Source of the DNA: Kitasatospora phosalacinea
Lineage (GTDB): Bacteria; Actinomycetota; Actinomycetes; Streptomycetales; Streptomycetaceae
Assembly (NCBI RefSeq): GCF_000717185.1
Contig: NZ_JNYE01000054.1
Coordinates: forward strand, 1 to 50,401
Length of the DNA stretch: 50,401 nt
Direction: 5' to 3'
This document shows, piece after piece, positions 7,736 through 15,154 of this stretch; position 1 is the first letter of the stretch, and each line of letters begins with the position of its first letter. The position numbers and the translations under genes are program-made. Under the pieces are notes generated by a model, which did not search any database, was not told the origin of the DNA, and saw only the letters and a program-made list of their open reading frames with translations.

Positions 7736-7797
7736 ATTCCTAGGAATGCATCTGTCCGGTCCCAACCGTATTCCAGGGAAGATGATTCCTGGGAATC
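7736..7797. promoter_or_regulatory. Three MarR-type operators between the esterase and marR genes
   Basis: Three copies of ATTCCnnGGAAT-like palindromes occur in 62 bases: ATTCCTAGGAAT (7736-7747, perfect), ATTCCAGGGAA (7770-7780, one base short) and GATTCCTGGGAATC (7784-7797, perfect arms). They fill the shared promoter region of the divergent genes. Binding by the adjacent MarR protein is inferred. Confidence 0.8.
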
Positions 7798-7810
7798 AAT
7801 TGGAGCACAT

Positions 7811-8248
7811 GTGAGCCACGTCACCCCGGCCTTCGTCGACCTGGTCCGCGTCGAGACCCGGCTCTACGGCGCGGTGAACGCCCGCCTGCGCGCCGAACAG
7901 GGCCTCGGGCTCGGCCAGTTCGAGTTCCTGGAGATCATCGACCGGGTGCCCGAGTGCCGCGTCCTCGACCTCGTCGCCGAAGTCGCGATCACGGTGGGCG
8001 CCGTCAGCAAGGCGGTCGACCGGCTGGTGGAGGCGGGCTGGTGCCGACGGGTCGCGCACCCCGGGGACCGCCGCTCCTCGCTGCTCCGGCTCACGCCCGA
8101 GGGCGAGGCCCGACTGGCCGCGGCCCGCCCCGTCGTCGAGGCCGAACTCGCCGCCCTGACCGCGTCGGTGCCCCCCGAGGACCTGGCCCGCCTCGCCGCG
8201 ACCCTGGCCACCCTCCGGGCCGACCTCGAAGCGGCGCAAGGGAGTTGA
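7811..8248 (+). CDS. MarR family transcriptional regulator
   Basis: This is a winged-helix dimer of 145 residues. It has the MarR HTH (VLDLVAEVAITVGAVSKAVDRLVEAGW) and the wing with the family signature HPGDRRSSLLRLTPEGE. The GTG start is preceded by GGAG at five bases. Long helices at both ends (RVETRLYGAVNARLRAE and DLARLAATLATLRADLE) form the dimer interface. It likely represses itself and the divergent HSL-type esterase through the three ATTCC palindromes. The ligand is unknown. Confidence 0.88.
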   Translation: MSHVTPAFVDLVRVETRLYGAVNARLRAEQGLGLGQFEFLEIIDRVPECRVLDLVAEVAITVGAVSKAVDRLVEAGWCRRVAHPGDRRSSLLRLTPEGEARLAAARPVVEAELAALTASVPPEDLARLAATLATLRADLEAAQGS

Positions 8249-8266
8249 GCGCGCCGCGGGGCGGCG

Positions 8267-8587
8267 TCAGGGCGCGGGGCGGAAGTTGAGCAGCACCACG
8301 CCGACGATCACCAGCGCGATCCCGCACCACTGCGGGCGGCCCAGCGGCTCGCCGAAGAAGCGGGCGCCGATCGCCGCGACGGCCGCCGTGCCCGCGCCCG
8401 ACCAGACCGCGTACGCGACCGACACCGGGATGTGCCGCAGGGCCCGGCCCAGCAGGGCGAAGGACAGCACGTAGCCGACCGCGACGGCCAGGCTCGGCCA
8501 TGGCCGGGAGAAGCCGTCGGTGAGCTTGAGCAGGCTGGTCGCGCAGACCTCGGCGGCGATCGCCAGGGCCAGCAGGGCGTACGGCAT
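8267..8587 (-). CDS. SMR family multidrug efflux protein (EmrE/QacE type)
   Basis: This small four-helix membrane transporter of 106 residues exports cationic drugs in exchange for protons. The essential Glu lies in AIAAEVCATSLLKLTDGF (Glu13), and the family motif VAYAVWSGAGTA is present in helix 3. It has EmrE-like length and no SugE-specific signature. Its ATG overlaps the stop of the upstream HAD gene by one base (TGATG), so the two are co-translated. A functional link between the two is not evident. Confidence 0.88.
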   Translation of the reverse strand: MPYALLALAIAAEVCATSLLKLTDGFSRPWPSLAVAVGYVLSFALLGRALRHIPVSVAYAVWSGAGTAAVAAIGARFFGEPLGRPQWCGIALVIVGVVLLNFRPAP

Positions 8588-9246
8588 CAGGGTGCGGTGA
8601 GCGCGGCGAGCAGGGGGAGGTCCGCGCGCTCCAGGCTGTCCAGCACGGTGGTGCCCGCGGCGGCCGGGATCGGGACGGCGGACGGCACCGCCAGCACCGG
8701 GCAGCCCGCGGCGCGGGCCGAGGCCACGCCGGTCGGGGTGTCCTCCACGGCCACGCACGCCGCCGGGGCCAGGCCCAGGCGGGCGGCGGCGGCCAGGTAC
8801 GGGTCCGGGGCGGGCTTGGTGCGGGGGGTGTCCTCGGCGGCGAGGGTGGTGGCGAACCGGTGCGGGCCCAGGGCGTCCAGGACGAGGTCCACCACCCGGC
8901 GCGGGGACGCCGAGACCAGGGCGGTCGGGACGTCCGCGGCGCGCAGCGCGGCGAGCAGCGCCAGGGCGCCGGGGCGCGGGACGATCTGCGCCCCGACCTT
9001 CGCGGCGAAGGACTCGTTCAGGTGCGCCACCAGGTCGGCCTCGGGGCGCGGGGTGCGGCTGCTGCGGTGCAGGTGGGCGGCGGTGTGCTCGACGGCCCGG
9101 CCCAGGACGTCCGGGAGGTCCGCGTCGGTGAGGGCCAGGCCGAGTTCGGCGGCGAGTTCGGCCGCGGCCTGCCACCACAGGTGCTCGGTGTCGACCAGGG
9201 TGCCGTCCATGTCGAAGAGGACGGCGGCGGGGCGGGGTGCAGGCAT
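8587..9246 (-). CDS. HAD family hydrolase (beta-phosphoglucomutase-like subfamily)
   Basis: This is a cytosolic HAD phosphatase of 219 residues. Motif I is LFDMDGTLVDTEHLWW, motif II is in TALVSASPRR, motif III includes KPAPDPYL, and motif IV is VAVEDTPTGVASARAAG. The helical cap lies between residues about 20 and 90. Such enzymes dephosphorylate sugar phosphates or similar small molecules; the substrate cannot be read from sequence. AAGG precedes the ATG by seven bases. It forms a two-gene unit with the SMR transporter. Confidence 0.85.
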   Translation of the reverse strand: MPAPRPAAVLFDMDGTLVDTEHLWWQAAAELAAELGLALTDADLPDVLGRAVEHTAAHLHRSSRTPRPEADLVAHLNESFAAKVGAQIVPRPGALALLAALRAADVPTALVSASPRRVVDLVLDALGPHRFATTLAAEDTPRTKPAPDPYLAAAARLGLAPAACVAVEDTPTGVASARAAGCPVLAVPSAVPIPAAAGTTVLDSLERADLPLLAALTAP

Positions 9247-9343
9247 GGCGGTACCTTACGGGGGTTTTCGGGCGTTCCGGGCGGGTGGACGGGCGGTGCA
9301 ACTGACCGGCGGTGGGCGGGTTCCGGCTCGGCTCCTTCCGCTG

Positions 9344-9372
9344 CGCGCAGTTCCCCGCGCCCCTGGCGGGGC
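9344..9372 (+). repeat. Short dispersed intergenic repeat (GCGCAGTTCCCCGCGCCCCTG type)
   Basis: CGCGCAGTTCCCCGCGCCCC followed by TGGCGGGGC resembles a short element I recall as frequent in streptomycete intergenic DNA, and its GTTCCCCG core is shared with copies at 3996, 29342, 29439 and 29515. The rest of the 208-base gap (9247-9454) shows no gene. Confidence 0.45.
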
Positions 9373-9454
9373 GGGGAGGTGGGGGATGGTACGTCCATTG
9401 GTGGGATGGCTGGTTGGAGGGCGGGGAAGTCACTTGGCGGGTAGTTCGGGGGGA

Positions 9455-10552
9455 TCAGGGCTGCGGGGTGGGGGCCCGGTCGACGAGGACGGGGCGGTCG
9501 GGGAGGGTCAGGGCGGCGGGGGAGCCGAGGGGGAGGGCGGCGGCGGCCTCGGTGGGGAGGTCGGACTTGACCTCGGTGCCGTCGGGGAGGCGGACGGTGA
9601 GGCGGGTGACGGCGCCGAGGAAGGCGGCGGCGACGACCAGGGCGGGGCCCTCCGCGGCGGGGGCGAGCCGGACGTGCTCGGGGCGGACCAGGACGTGCAG
9701 CGGGCCGTCGGCGGGGAGGGCGCCGTCCACGGGGTGGCGGCGGCCGAGGACCTCGACGCCGCCGTCGGCGGTGCGGGTGCACGGGAGGCGGCTCATCGTG
9801 CCGACGAACTCGGCGACGAACGCGGTGGTCGGTCGGGAGTACAACTCCGAAGGGGCGGCGCACTGTTCGAGGCGCCCGGCACGCAGGACCGCGACCCGGT
9901 CGGCCATCGAGAGGGCCTCCTCCTGGTCGTGGGTGACGAACAGGGTGGTGATGCCGAGCTCCTGCTGCAGGCGGCGGATCTCCTCGCGCAGCGCGAGCCG
10001 GACCTTCGCGTCGAGCGCGGAGAGCGGCTCGTCCAGCAGCAGGACGCGCGGCTGCAGGGCCAGCGCGCGGGCCAGCGCGATGCGCTGCTGCTGGCCGCCG
10101 GAGAGCTGGTGCGGGTAGTGCGCGGCGCGCTGCGGCAGGCCGACGAGTTCCAGCAACTCCTGGGCGCGGCGCAGCCGTTCGGCCTTGCCGACGCCGCGCA
10201 TCCGCAGGCCGAAGGCGACGTTGTCGGCGGCGGTCAGGTGCGGGAAGAGGCTGTAGGACTGGAATACCATGCCGGCGTCGCGGCGGTGCGCGGGGACGCG
10301 GGTGATGTCCTCGCCGTCGACCAGCACCTCGCCGGAGTCGTGGGTCTCGAACCCGGCGAGGATCCGCAGTGCGGTGGTCTTGCCGCAGCCGGACGGGCCG
10401 AGCAGGGCGAGCAGTTCGCCGGGCCGGACGGTCAGGTCGAGGCCGTCCAGGGCGGTGGTGGCGCCGAACTGCCGCCGCAGCGAACGGAATTCGACGGTGG
10501 CGCTGGTGCTGGGGGCGGTGTCCCCGGCGAGGGGGAGGGTGGCGGTGCTCAT
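9455..10552 (-). CDS. ABC transporter ATP-binding protein, 2-aminoethylphosphonate type (PhnT-like)
   Basis: This is the ATPase of a binding-protein-dependent importer, 365 residues. It has Walker A GPSGCGKTT (52-60), the Q-loop in MVFQSYSLFPHL, signature LSGGQQQR, Walker B VLLLDEP and the switch His in FVTHDQEEA. A TOBE-like C-terminal domain follows from about residue 255. It belongs to the CUT1/POTA-like group that serves AEP, iron and polyamine importers. It is last in an operon with two permeases and a lipoprotein, all next to phosphonate genes, so AEP or another aminophosphonate is the likely cargo. Confidence 0.85.
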   Translation of the reverse strand: MSTATLPLAGDTAPSTSATVEFRSLRRQFGATTALDGLDLTVRPGELLALLGPSGCGKTTALRILAGFETHDSGEVLVDGEDITRVPAHRRDAGMVFQSYSLFPHLTAADNVAFGLRMRGVGKAERLRRAQELLELVGLPQRAAHYPHQLSGGQQQRIALARALALQPRVLLLDEPLSALDAKVRLALREEIRRLQQELGITTLFVTHDQEEALSMADRVAVLRAGRLEQCAAPSELYSRPTTAFVAEFVGTMSRLPCTRTADGGVEVLGRRHPVDGALPADGPLHVLVRPEHVRLAPAAEGPALVVAAAFLGAVTRLTVRLPDGTEVKSDLPTEAAAALPLGSPAALTLPDRPVLVDRAPTPQP

Positions 10553-10574
10553 GGGTGGCGGTCTCCGGGAGGGC

Positions 10575-11402
10575 TCAGGAGGTGGCGGTGGTCCGGTGGC
10601 GGCGCTCGCGGCCGGCCGCGGCCAGCAGGAGCAGCAGCACCCAGGTGATCAGCAGGCTGAGCACGGACACCGCGACGGACATCTGGCCCCGGCTGTTGCC
10701 GACCGAGTAGATCCACACGGCGAAGGGCTGGTAGCCGAGGATCGAGGCGGTGGTGAACTCGCCCAGCACCAGGGCCAGGGTGAGGAACGCGGCGCTCAGC
10801 AGCGCGCCGCGCAGGTTCGGCACGACCACCGACAGCACGGCCCGCGGCCACCCCGCACCGCAGTTGCGGGCGGCCTCGACCAGGGTGCGCACGTCCACGG
10901 CGCGCAGCCCCGAGTCCAGCGCGCGGTGGGCGAGCGGCAGGGCCATCAGGACGTACGCGACGACCAGGACGAGCGGGAACCCCGGCTGCTGGACGAACAC
11001 GAAGGTCTGGAAGAACGGCGTGTCCATCAGGTGGTCGGGGCCCCAGCGCAGCACGCCGATCAGCCCGGCGGTCAGCGCGACCGGCGGTACCACCAGCGGC
11101 AGGGTGCAGACCACTTCGAGCACCGGGCGCAGCCGCGACGCGCCGATCCGGACCGCGATCATCGCGGGCACCAGCAGGAGCAGCAGCACCACGACGGTGA
11201 CGGCGGCGAGCTCCAGGGTCAGCACCAGGCTGTCGGTGAAGCCCGGGGCGGAGAGCAGGCCGGTGTAGGCGTCGAAGGAGATCCCGTCGACGTCGTCGAT
11301 CGAGAACCAGACCGAGGCGGCCATCGGGACGAGGAAGTACAGGCCGGCCAGCAGCAGGACCGCGCCGCGCCAGACCCGCAGGCGGGAGATCAGCTGAGCC
11401 AT
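10575..11402 (-). CDS. ABC transporter permease, 2-aminoethylphosphonate type
   Basis: This is an inner-membrane permease of 275 residues with six predicted membrane helices, the first at about 13-32. The cytoplasmic EAA loop reads EAARNCGAGWPRAVLSVVVPNL, which docks on the ATPase. It overlaps the upstream permease by 13 bases, so translation is coupled. As the second of a heterodimeric pair it corresponds to the PhnV/PhnU position of AEP importers. I used the ATG of MAQLISRLRVW; longer frames upstream run inside the other permease. Confidence 0.85.
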   Translation of the reverse strand: MAQLISRLRVWRGAVLLLAGLYFLVPMAASVWFSIDDVDGISFDAYTGLLSAPGFTDSLVLTLELAAVTVVVLLLLLVPAMIAVRIGASRLRPVLEVVCTLPLVVPPVALTAGLIGVLRWGPDHLMDTPFFQTFVFVQQPGFPLVLVVAYVLMALPLAHRALDSGLRAVDVRTLVEAARNCGAGWPRAVLSVVVPNLRGALLSAAFLTLALVLGEFTTASILGYQPFAVWIYSVGNSRGQMSVAVSVLSLLITWVLLLLLAAAGRERRHRTTATS

Positions 11403-12361
11403 CGGGCGCTCCGGCGCTGGAGGGGCAGGTGGACGGCCATCACCAGGGCGGCGACCAGGATCATGTCGAGGCTGAGCGCCAGCGCCAGGTTGCCCTGGCC
11501 GACCAGCACGTTGCCGGACAGCGCGTCGGCGATCTGCCGGCTGATCAGCGGGACGGTCGCGCCGACCATGGCGGCGGCGGTGGCGTACGCGGCGAACGCC
11601 GAGCCGAACAGCAGCACGAAGCCGCCGAGCAGCGAGGGGAACAGGACCGGCAGCGCGACGTACCGCCAGTACTGCAGGGCGGTGGCCCGGTTGTTGCGGG
11701 CGGCCTCGCGCCACTGCAGGCGCAGGCCCTCCAGGGCGGGGGTGATGGTCAGCACCATCAGCGGCACCAGGAAGTACAGGTAGGTGACGGTCAGGCCGGT
11801 GAAGCTGTACAGCGACCAGCCGTGGTCGGTCAGGTGGAACAGCTCGGTGAGCTCGCCCGCGTTGCCGAGCGTCGCGACGAAGGCGAACGCCAGCGGCAGG
11901 CCGCCGAAGTTGGCCAGCACGCCGGAGGCGGTCAGCACCGCCTCGCGCAGCAGCCGGAACCGGGAGGTCAGCACCGCCTGGGCGAGCGGGACGCCGAGCA
12001 CGGTGCCGATCAGCGCGGTCAGCGCGGACAGCTTCAGGCTGGAGAACAGCGCCGTCCGGTACGCGCCCTGCACCGAGTCGGTCAGGTTGGCGGTGGTGAA
12101 CGAGCCCGCGCCGGTCTCCGCGTCGCCGGAGACGGTGAACGCGCCGGTGAGGATCGCGACGGCGGGCAGGCCGAAGCCGACCAGGAAGAAGGCCAGCAGC
12201 GGCACGGTGGCCAGCCAGGCGCCGCCGCGCGGGCGGCGCTTCGCGCGGGGCGGGGCGGCGGGGGAGGCGGTGCCGGGGGCGGGGGCGGTACCGGGGGCGC
12301 CCGGGCCGCCGCCGGGGTCAGCGGCGGCCGGGGCCGGCACCGGGGTGGGGGCCGTGGTCAT
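11390..12361 (-). CDS. ABC transporter permease, 2-aminoethylphosphonate type
   Basis: This is an inner-membrane permease of 323 residues. It opens with an Ala/Pro/Gly-rich cytoplasmic tail of about 45 residues, then a first helix (ATVPLLAFFLVGFGLPAVAI), six helices in all, and an EAA loop reading REAARNNRATALQYWRYVALPV. The low-complexity tail is longer than in most family members. It lies 9 bases after the stop of the binding-protein gene and overlaps the next permease. Transport of AEP-like phosphonates is inferred from context. Confidence 0.85.
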   Translation of the reverse strand: MTTAPTPVPAPAAADPGGGPGAPGTAPAPGTASPAAPPRAKRRPRGGAWLATVPLLAFFLVGFGLPAVAILTGAFTVSGDAETGAGSFTTANLTDSVQGAYRTALFSSLKLSALTALIGTVLGVPLAQAVLTSRFRLLREAVLTASGVLANFGGLPLAFAFVATLGNAGELTELFHLTDHGWSLYSFTGLTVTYLYFLVPLMVLTITPALEGLRLQWREAARNNRATALQYWRYVALPVLFPSLLGGFVLLFGSAFAAYATAAAMVGATVPLISRQIADALSGNVLVGQGNLALALSLDMILVAALVMAVHLPLQRRSARWLS

Positions 12362-12369
12362 GTCGGTGA

Positions 12370-13545
12370 TCAGCCCGCGATGGCCTTGGCCCAGTTGTCG
12401 GTCAGGACCTTCTTGGCCGCGTCGACCTGCTCCGAGCTCGGGAAGGCGGTGAACGGCTTCTCGACGGTCGGCAGCTTGGCCGCGGCGGTGGCGTCCAGGG
12501 TGCCGTCGGCCTTCATCGCGTCGAACAGCGCCGGGGTGGCGTAGCCGCCCAGGAAGCCGTTCTGGCCCTCGGCCGAGTACAGGTACTCCATCCACAGGCG
12601 GGCGGCCGCCGGGTGCGGGGCGTCCTTGTTGATCGCCTGGTTGTAGTACTGGGCGTAGGAGCCGTCGGAGGGGACGGCCACCTGCCAGTCGACGCCCTTG
12701 CCCTTGAACTCGTCGGTGTAGCCCGCGTTCAGGTACGACCAGTCGATCGAGATCGGCGTCTCGCCCTTCTCGATGGTCGCCGGGGTCGACTCGACCGGGT
12801 TGAAGTTGCCGGACCGCTTCAGCTTCGCGAAGAAGTCGATGCCGGGCCGGATGTCGTCCAGCGAACCGCCGTTGGCCAGCGCGGCCGCGTACACGCCGCC
12901 GAACGCCGAACCGGACTTGGTCGGGTTGCCGTTCAGCGCGACCTGGCCCTTGTACTCCGGCTTCAGCAGGTCCGCGAAGGTCTTCGGGCAGACGGCGACC
13001 TTCTTGGCGTCGCAGCCGATCGAGACGTAGCCGCCGTAGTCGTTGACCCGCAGGCCCTCCGGGTCCTTCATGGAGGCGGGGACCTTCTCGAAGGAGGCCA
13101 CCTTGTACGGGGCGAGCAGGCCCTCCTTGGCGGCGGACAGCGCGAACGCCGAACCCAGGTCCAGGGTGTCAGGGGCGCGGTCCTGGCCCTTGCGGGACTT
13201 GACCGCGTTGATCTCGTCCTGGCTGGAGCCGTCCGGGTTCTCGTCCTCGATCTCGATGCCGTACTTCGCCGTGAAGCCGTCCATCAGCGCGCCGTAGTTG
13301 GCCCAGTCCCGCGGGAGGGTGATGACGTGCAGCCTGCCCTCCTTCTTCGCGGCGGCCACCAGGCCGTCCATGCCGCCGAAGTCGGCCAGCGAGGTCGCGG
13401 TCCGCGCGTTCACCGTGCCGCCGCCGGCCTTGGCGGCCTCACCGGACCCGGCGGACGAGCCGGCGGAGCCGCAGGCGGAGAGGGAGAGCGCGGCAGCGGT
13501 CAGCACGGCCGCGAGGGCGGCGGCGCGGTGGCGGTGCACGGTCAC
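12370..13545 (-). CDS. Extracellular substrate-binding lipoprotein, 2-aminoethylphosphonate type (PhnS-like)
   Basis: This is a lipoprotein of 391 residues that captures substrate outside the cell for the two permeases and the ATPase downstream. The signal peptide ends in LSLSAC (lipobox Cys25). The mature part is an iron/thiamine/AEP-type type 2 periplasmic-binding fold (EGRLHVITLPRDWANYGALM, then DLGSAFALSAAKEGLLAPY). I selected the GTG that has AGGAG eight bases upstream; the longer frame starting 39 bases earlier places this ribosome site inside the protein. The promoter region holds a perfect AAGTTGGC-CA-GCCAACTT operator, shared with the divergent regulator gene. Confidence 0.88.
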   Translation of the reverse strand: MTVHRHRAAALAAVLTAAALSLSACGSAGSSAGSGEAAKAGGGTVNARTATSLADFGGMDGLVAAAKKEGRLHVITLPRDWANYGALMDGFTAKYGIEIEDENPDGSSQDEINAVKSRKGQDRAPDTLDLGSAFALSAAKEGLLAPYKVASFEKVPASMKDPEGLRVNDYGGYVSIGCDAKKVAVCPKTFADLLKPEYKGQVALNGNPTKSGSAFGGVYAAALANGGSLDDIRPGIDFFAKLKRSGNFNPVESTPATIEKGETPISIDWSYLNAGYTDEFKGKGVDWQVAVPSDGSYAQYYNQAINKDAPHPAAARLWMEYLYSAEGQNGFLGGYATPALFDAMKADGTLDATAAAKLPTVEKPFTAFPSSEQVDAAKKVLTDNWAKAIAG

Positions 13546-13689
13546 GGGAGGGTCTCCTGGAGGAAGGGGAGCTGGAGAGGTCACGAGGGGGTCAGGCAGG
13601 TGCCGCGCGGGGCCGCGCAGGCGTCACGCCGGACGCCGCACGGGACGCCGCGCGGGTGTCCGGTGCGCGGCGCGGCCGGTTGTCCGGCC

Positions 13690-13707
13690 AAGTTGGCCAG
13701 CCAACTT
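13690..13707. promoter_or_regulatory. HutC/GntR-type operator between importer and regulator genes
   Basis: AAGTTGGC-CA-GCCAACTT is a perfect 8-base-arm inverted repeat in the divergent promoter region. The same core recurs at 16755-16771 and 31168-31184, and weakly at 2763-2779. The neighbouring HutC-type GntR protein is the obvious candidate to bind it. Confidence 0.78.
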
Positions 13708-13913
13708 CCGGCGCCAGGAGCAAGTACGCCCGAGGCCGGTGACGGGAAGGTGAACGGACGGCCCAGGGCGGGGGGCGGCTGCGGGAACGGTCGCGGGAGC
13801 GGTCACGCCCGGGGCGGGGCCCTCCCGGGCAGCGGCTACAGTCAGCGGTGTACGCGCGGTCACGCGCCGGGCGGCAGCCCAACCTCCTTACCAGCCAAGG
13901 GAACTCGACGCAC

Positions 13914-14681
13914 GTGGCACTCGACCAGGACCGCGCCGCCGGCTCGCTCTACCGCCAGGTGGCCGCCGACCTGCGCGAAGCGATCACCTCCGGCTCGTTC
14001 GGCGAGGCCGGACGCCTGCCGGCGGAGGGCGCCCTCGCCGAGCAGTACGGCGTCTCCCGCGGCACCGTCCGCCAGGCCCTCGCCCTGCTGCGCGCCGACG
14101 GGCTGGTCACCTCCCGCCGCGGCACCCGCCGGGTCGTCCTCGGCGGAGCCCGCGTCCAGTCCTTCTCCGAACTGCTCTCCTTCACCCACTGGGCCCGCTC
14201 CATGGGCGAGGAGCCCGGCGGCCGGCTCGAATCCCTGACCCGCCGCCCCGCCGACGCCGCCGAACGCGAACAGCTGCGCCTCGCACCCGGCACCGAGGTC
14301 TACGTCACCCTGCGGCTGCGCACCCTCTCCGGCACCCCCGTGATGGTCGAGCGCACCGTCTACCCGCCCCGGGTCGGCGAACTGGTCGCCCAGCTCCCGC
14401 CCGACGTGGTCTCGCACACCGAACCCCTGCGCGAGCACGGCATCCTGTTCACCGACGCCGACCACACCATCGACGTGGTCGCCGCCGACGCCGACGACGC
14501 CCGCCTGCTCTCCTGCCGCCGCGGCAGCCCGCTGCTGCGCGAGAAGCGCCGTACCACCGACCCCACTGGCACCCCCGTCGAGTGGTCCCAGGACCGCTAC
14601 CTGCCCGGCACCGTCGCCTTCTCCATCCACAACTCGCTGGCCTCGTCCGCCCTTTCGCGGCACGCCCGGGACGAGGACTGA
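13914..14681 (+). CDS. GntR family (HutC/UTRA subfamily) regulator of phosphonate genes
   Basis: This one-component regulator has an N-terminal winged helix (LYRQVAADLREAI, then LPAEGALAEQYGVSRGTVRQ) and a C-terminal UTRA ligand domain (about 95-240). It has 255 residues. It is divergent from the importer, and a palindromic operator lies between them, so it probably senses an aminophosphonate and controls uptake and breakdown genes. The start is debatable: GTG at 13914 gives the usual 15 residues before the HTH and has AAGGGA upstream. A GTG at 13848, five bases after a TACAGT -10 box, would give a leaderless mRNA and 22 extra residues. RidA follows 42 bases later. Confidence 0.85.
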   Translation: MALDQDRAAGSLYRQVAADLREAITSGSFGEAGRLPAEGALAEQYGVSRGTVRQALALLRADGLVTSRRGTRRVVLGGARVQSFSELLSFTHWARSMGEEPGGRLESLTRRPADAAEREQLRLAPGTEVYVTLRLRTLSGTPVMVERTVYPPRVGELVAQLPPDVVSHTEPLREHGILFTDADHTIDVVAADADDARLLSCRRGSPLLREKRRTTDPTGTPVEWSQDRYLPGTVAFSIHNSLASSALSRHARDED

Positions 14682-14723
14682 AAACCGGGTGCCGCCGGGG
14701 CCGTCCGCGGTGACAATCGCCGG

Positions 14724-15128
14724 ATGAGCGACATCACGCGGATCGACCCGGCCGGGCTCCACCCCACCTCCGGGTACGCGCACGTCACGGTGGTGGAGGC
14801 CGGGCGCACCGCGCACCTGGCCGGGCAGTGTCCGTTGGACGCGGAGGAGAGGCTGGTGGGGGCGGGAGACCTGGACGCCCAGGTCGACCAGGTGGTGGCC
14901 AACGCGATGACGGCGCTGGCCGCGATCGGCGTCGGGCCGGAGCGGGTGGTGCGGTCGGTGGTCTACGTGGTCAGCGACCGCAGCGAGGTGCTCGCCGGGG
15001 TCTGGCACCGCCTGGCCGACTCGCCGCTCGGGCCCGCCCTCGGCACCGCCTCCACGCTGCTCGGCGTCACCGCCCTCGGGTACACCGGGCAGCTGGTCGA
15101 GGTCGACCTGACGGCGGCGCTGGAGTAG
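14724..15128 (+). CDS. RidA family (enamine/imine deaminase) protein
   Basis: This is a trimeric cytosolic protein of 134 residues in the RidA/YjgF family, which hydrolyses reactive enamines and imines. The conserved segment AHLAGQCPLDAEERLVGAGDLDAQ and the C-terminal GYTGQLVEVDLTA are present; the canonical active-site Arg region reads SVVYVVSDRSEV, so it is not a textbook RidA-clade member. A GACAAT box lies six bases before the ATG, which suggests a leaderless transcript separate from the GntR gene. In this context it could quench imines made by the aminophosphonate oxidase; that is inference. It converges on the PhnY-PhnZ fusion gene with a 26-base gap. Confidence 0.82.
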   Translation: MSDITRIDPAGLHPTSGYAHVTVVEAGRTAHLAGQCPLDAEERLVGAGDLDAQVDQVVANAMTALAAIGVGPERVVRSVVYVVSDRSEVLAGVWHRLADSPLGPALGTASTLLGVTALGYTGQLVEVDLTAALE

Positions 15129-15154
15129 CCGGCCGCAGCAGCCCGCCGGAGTGG

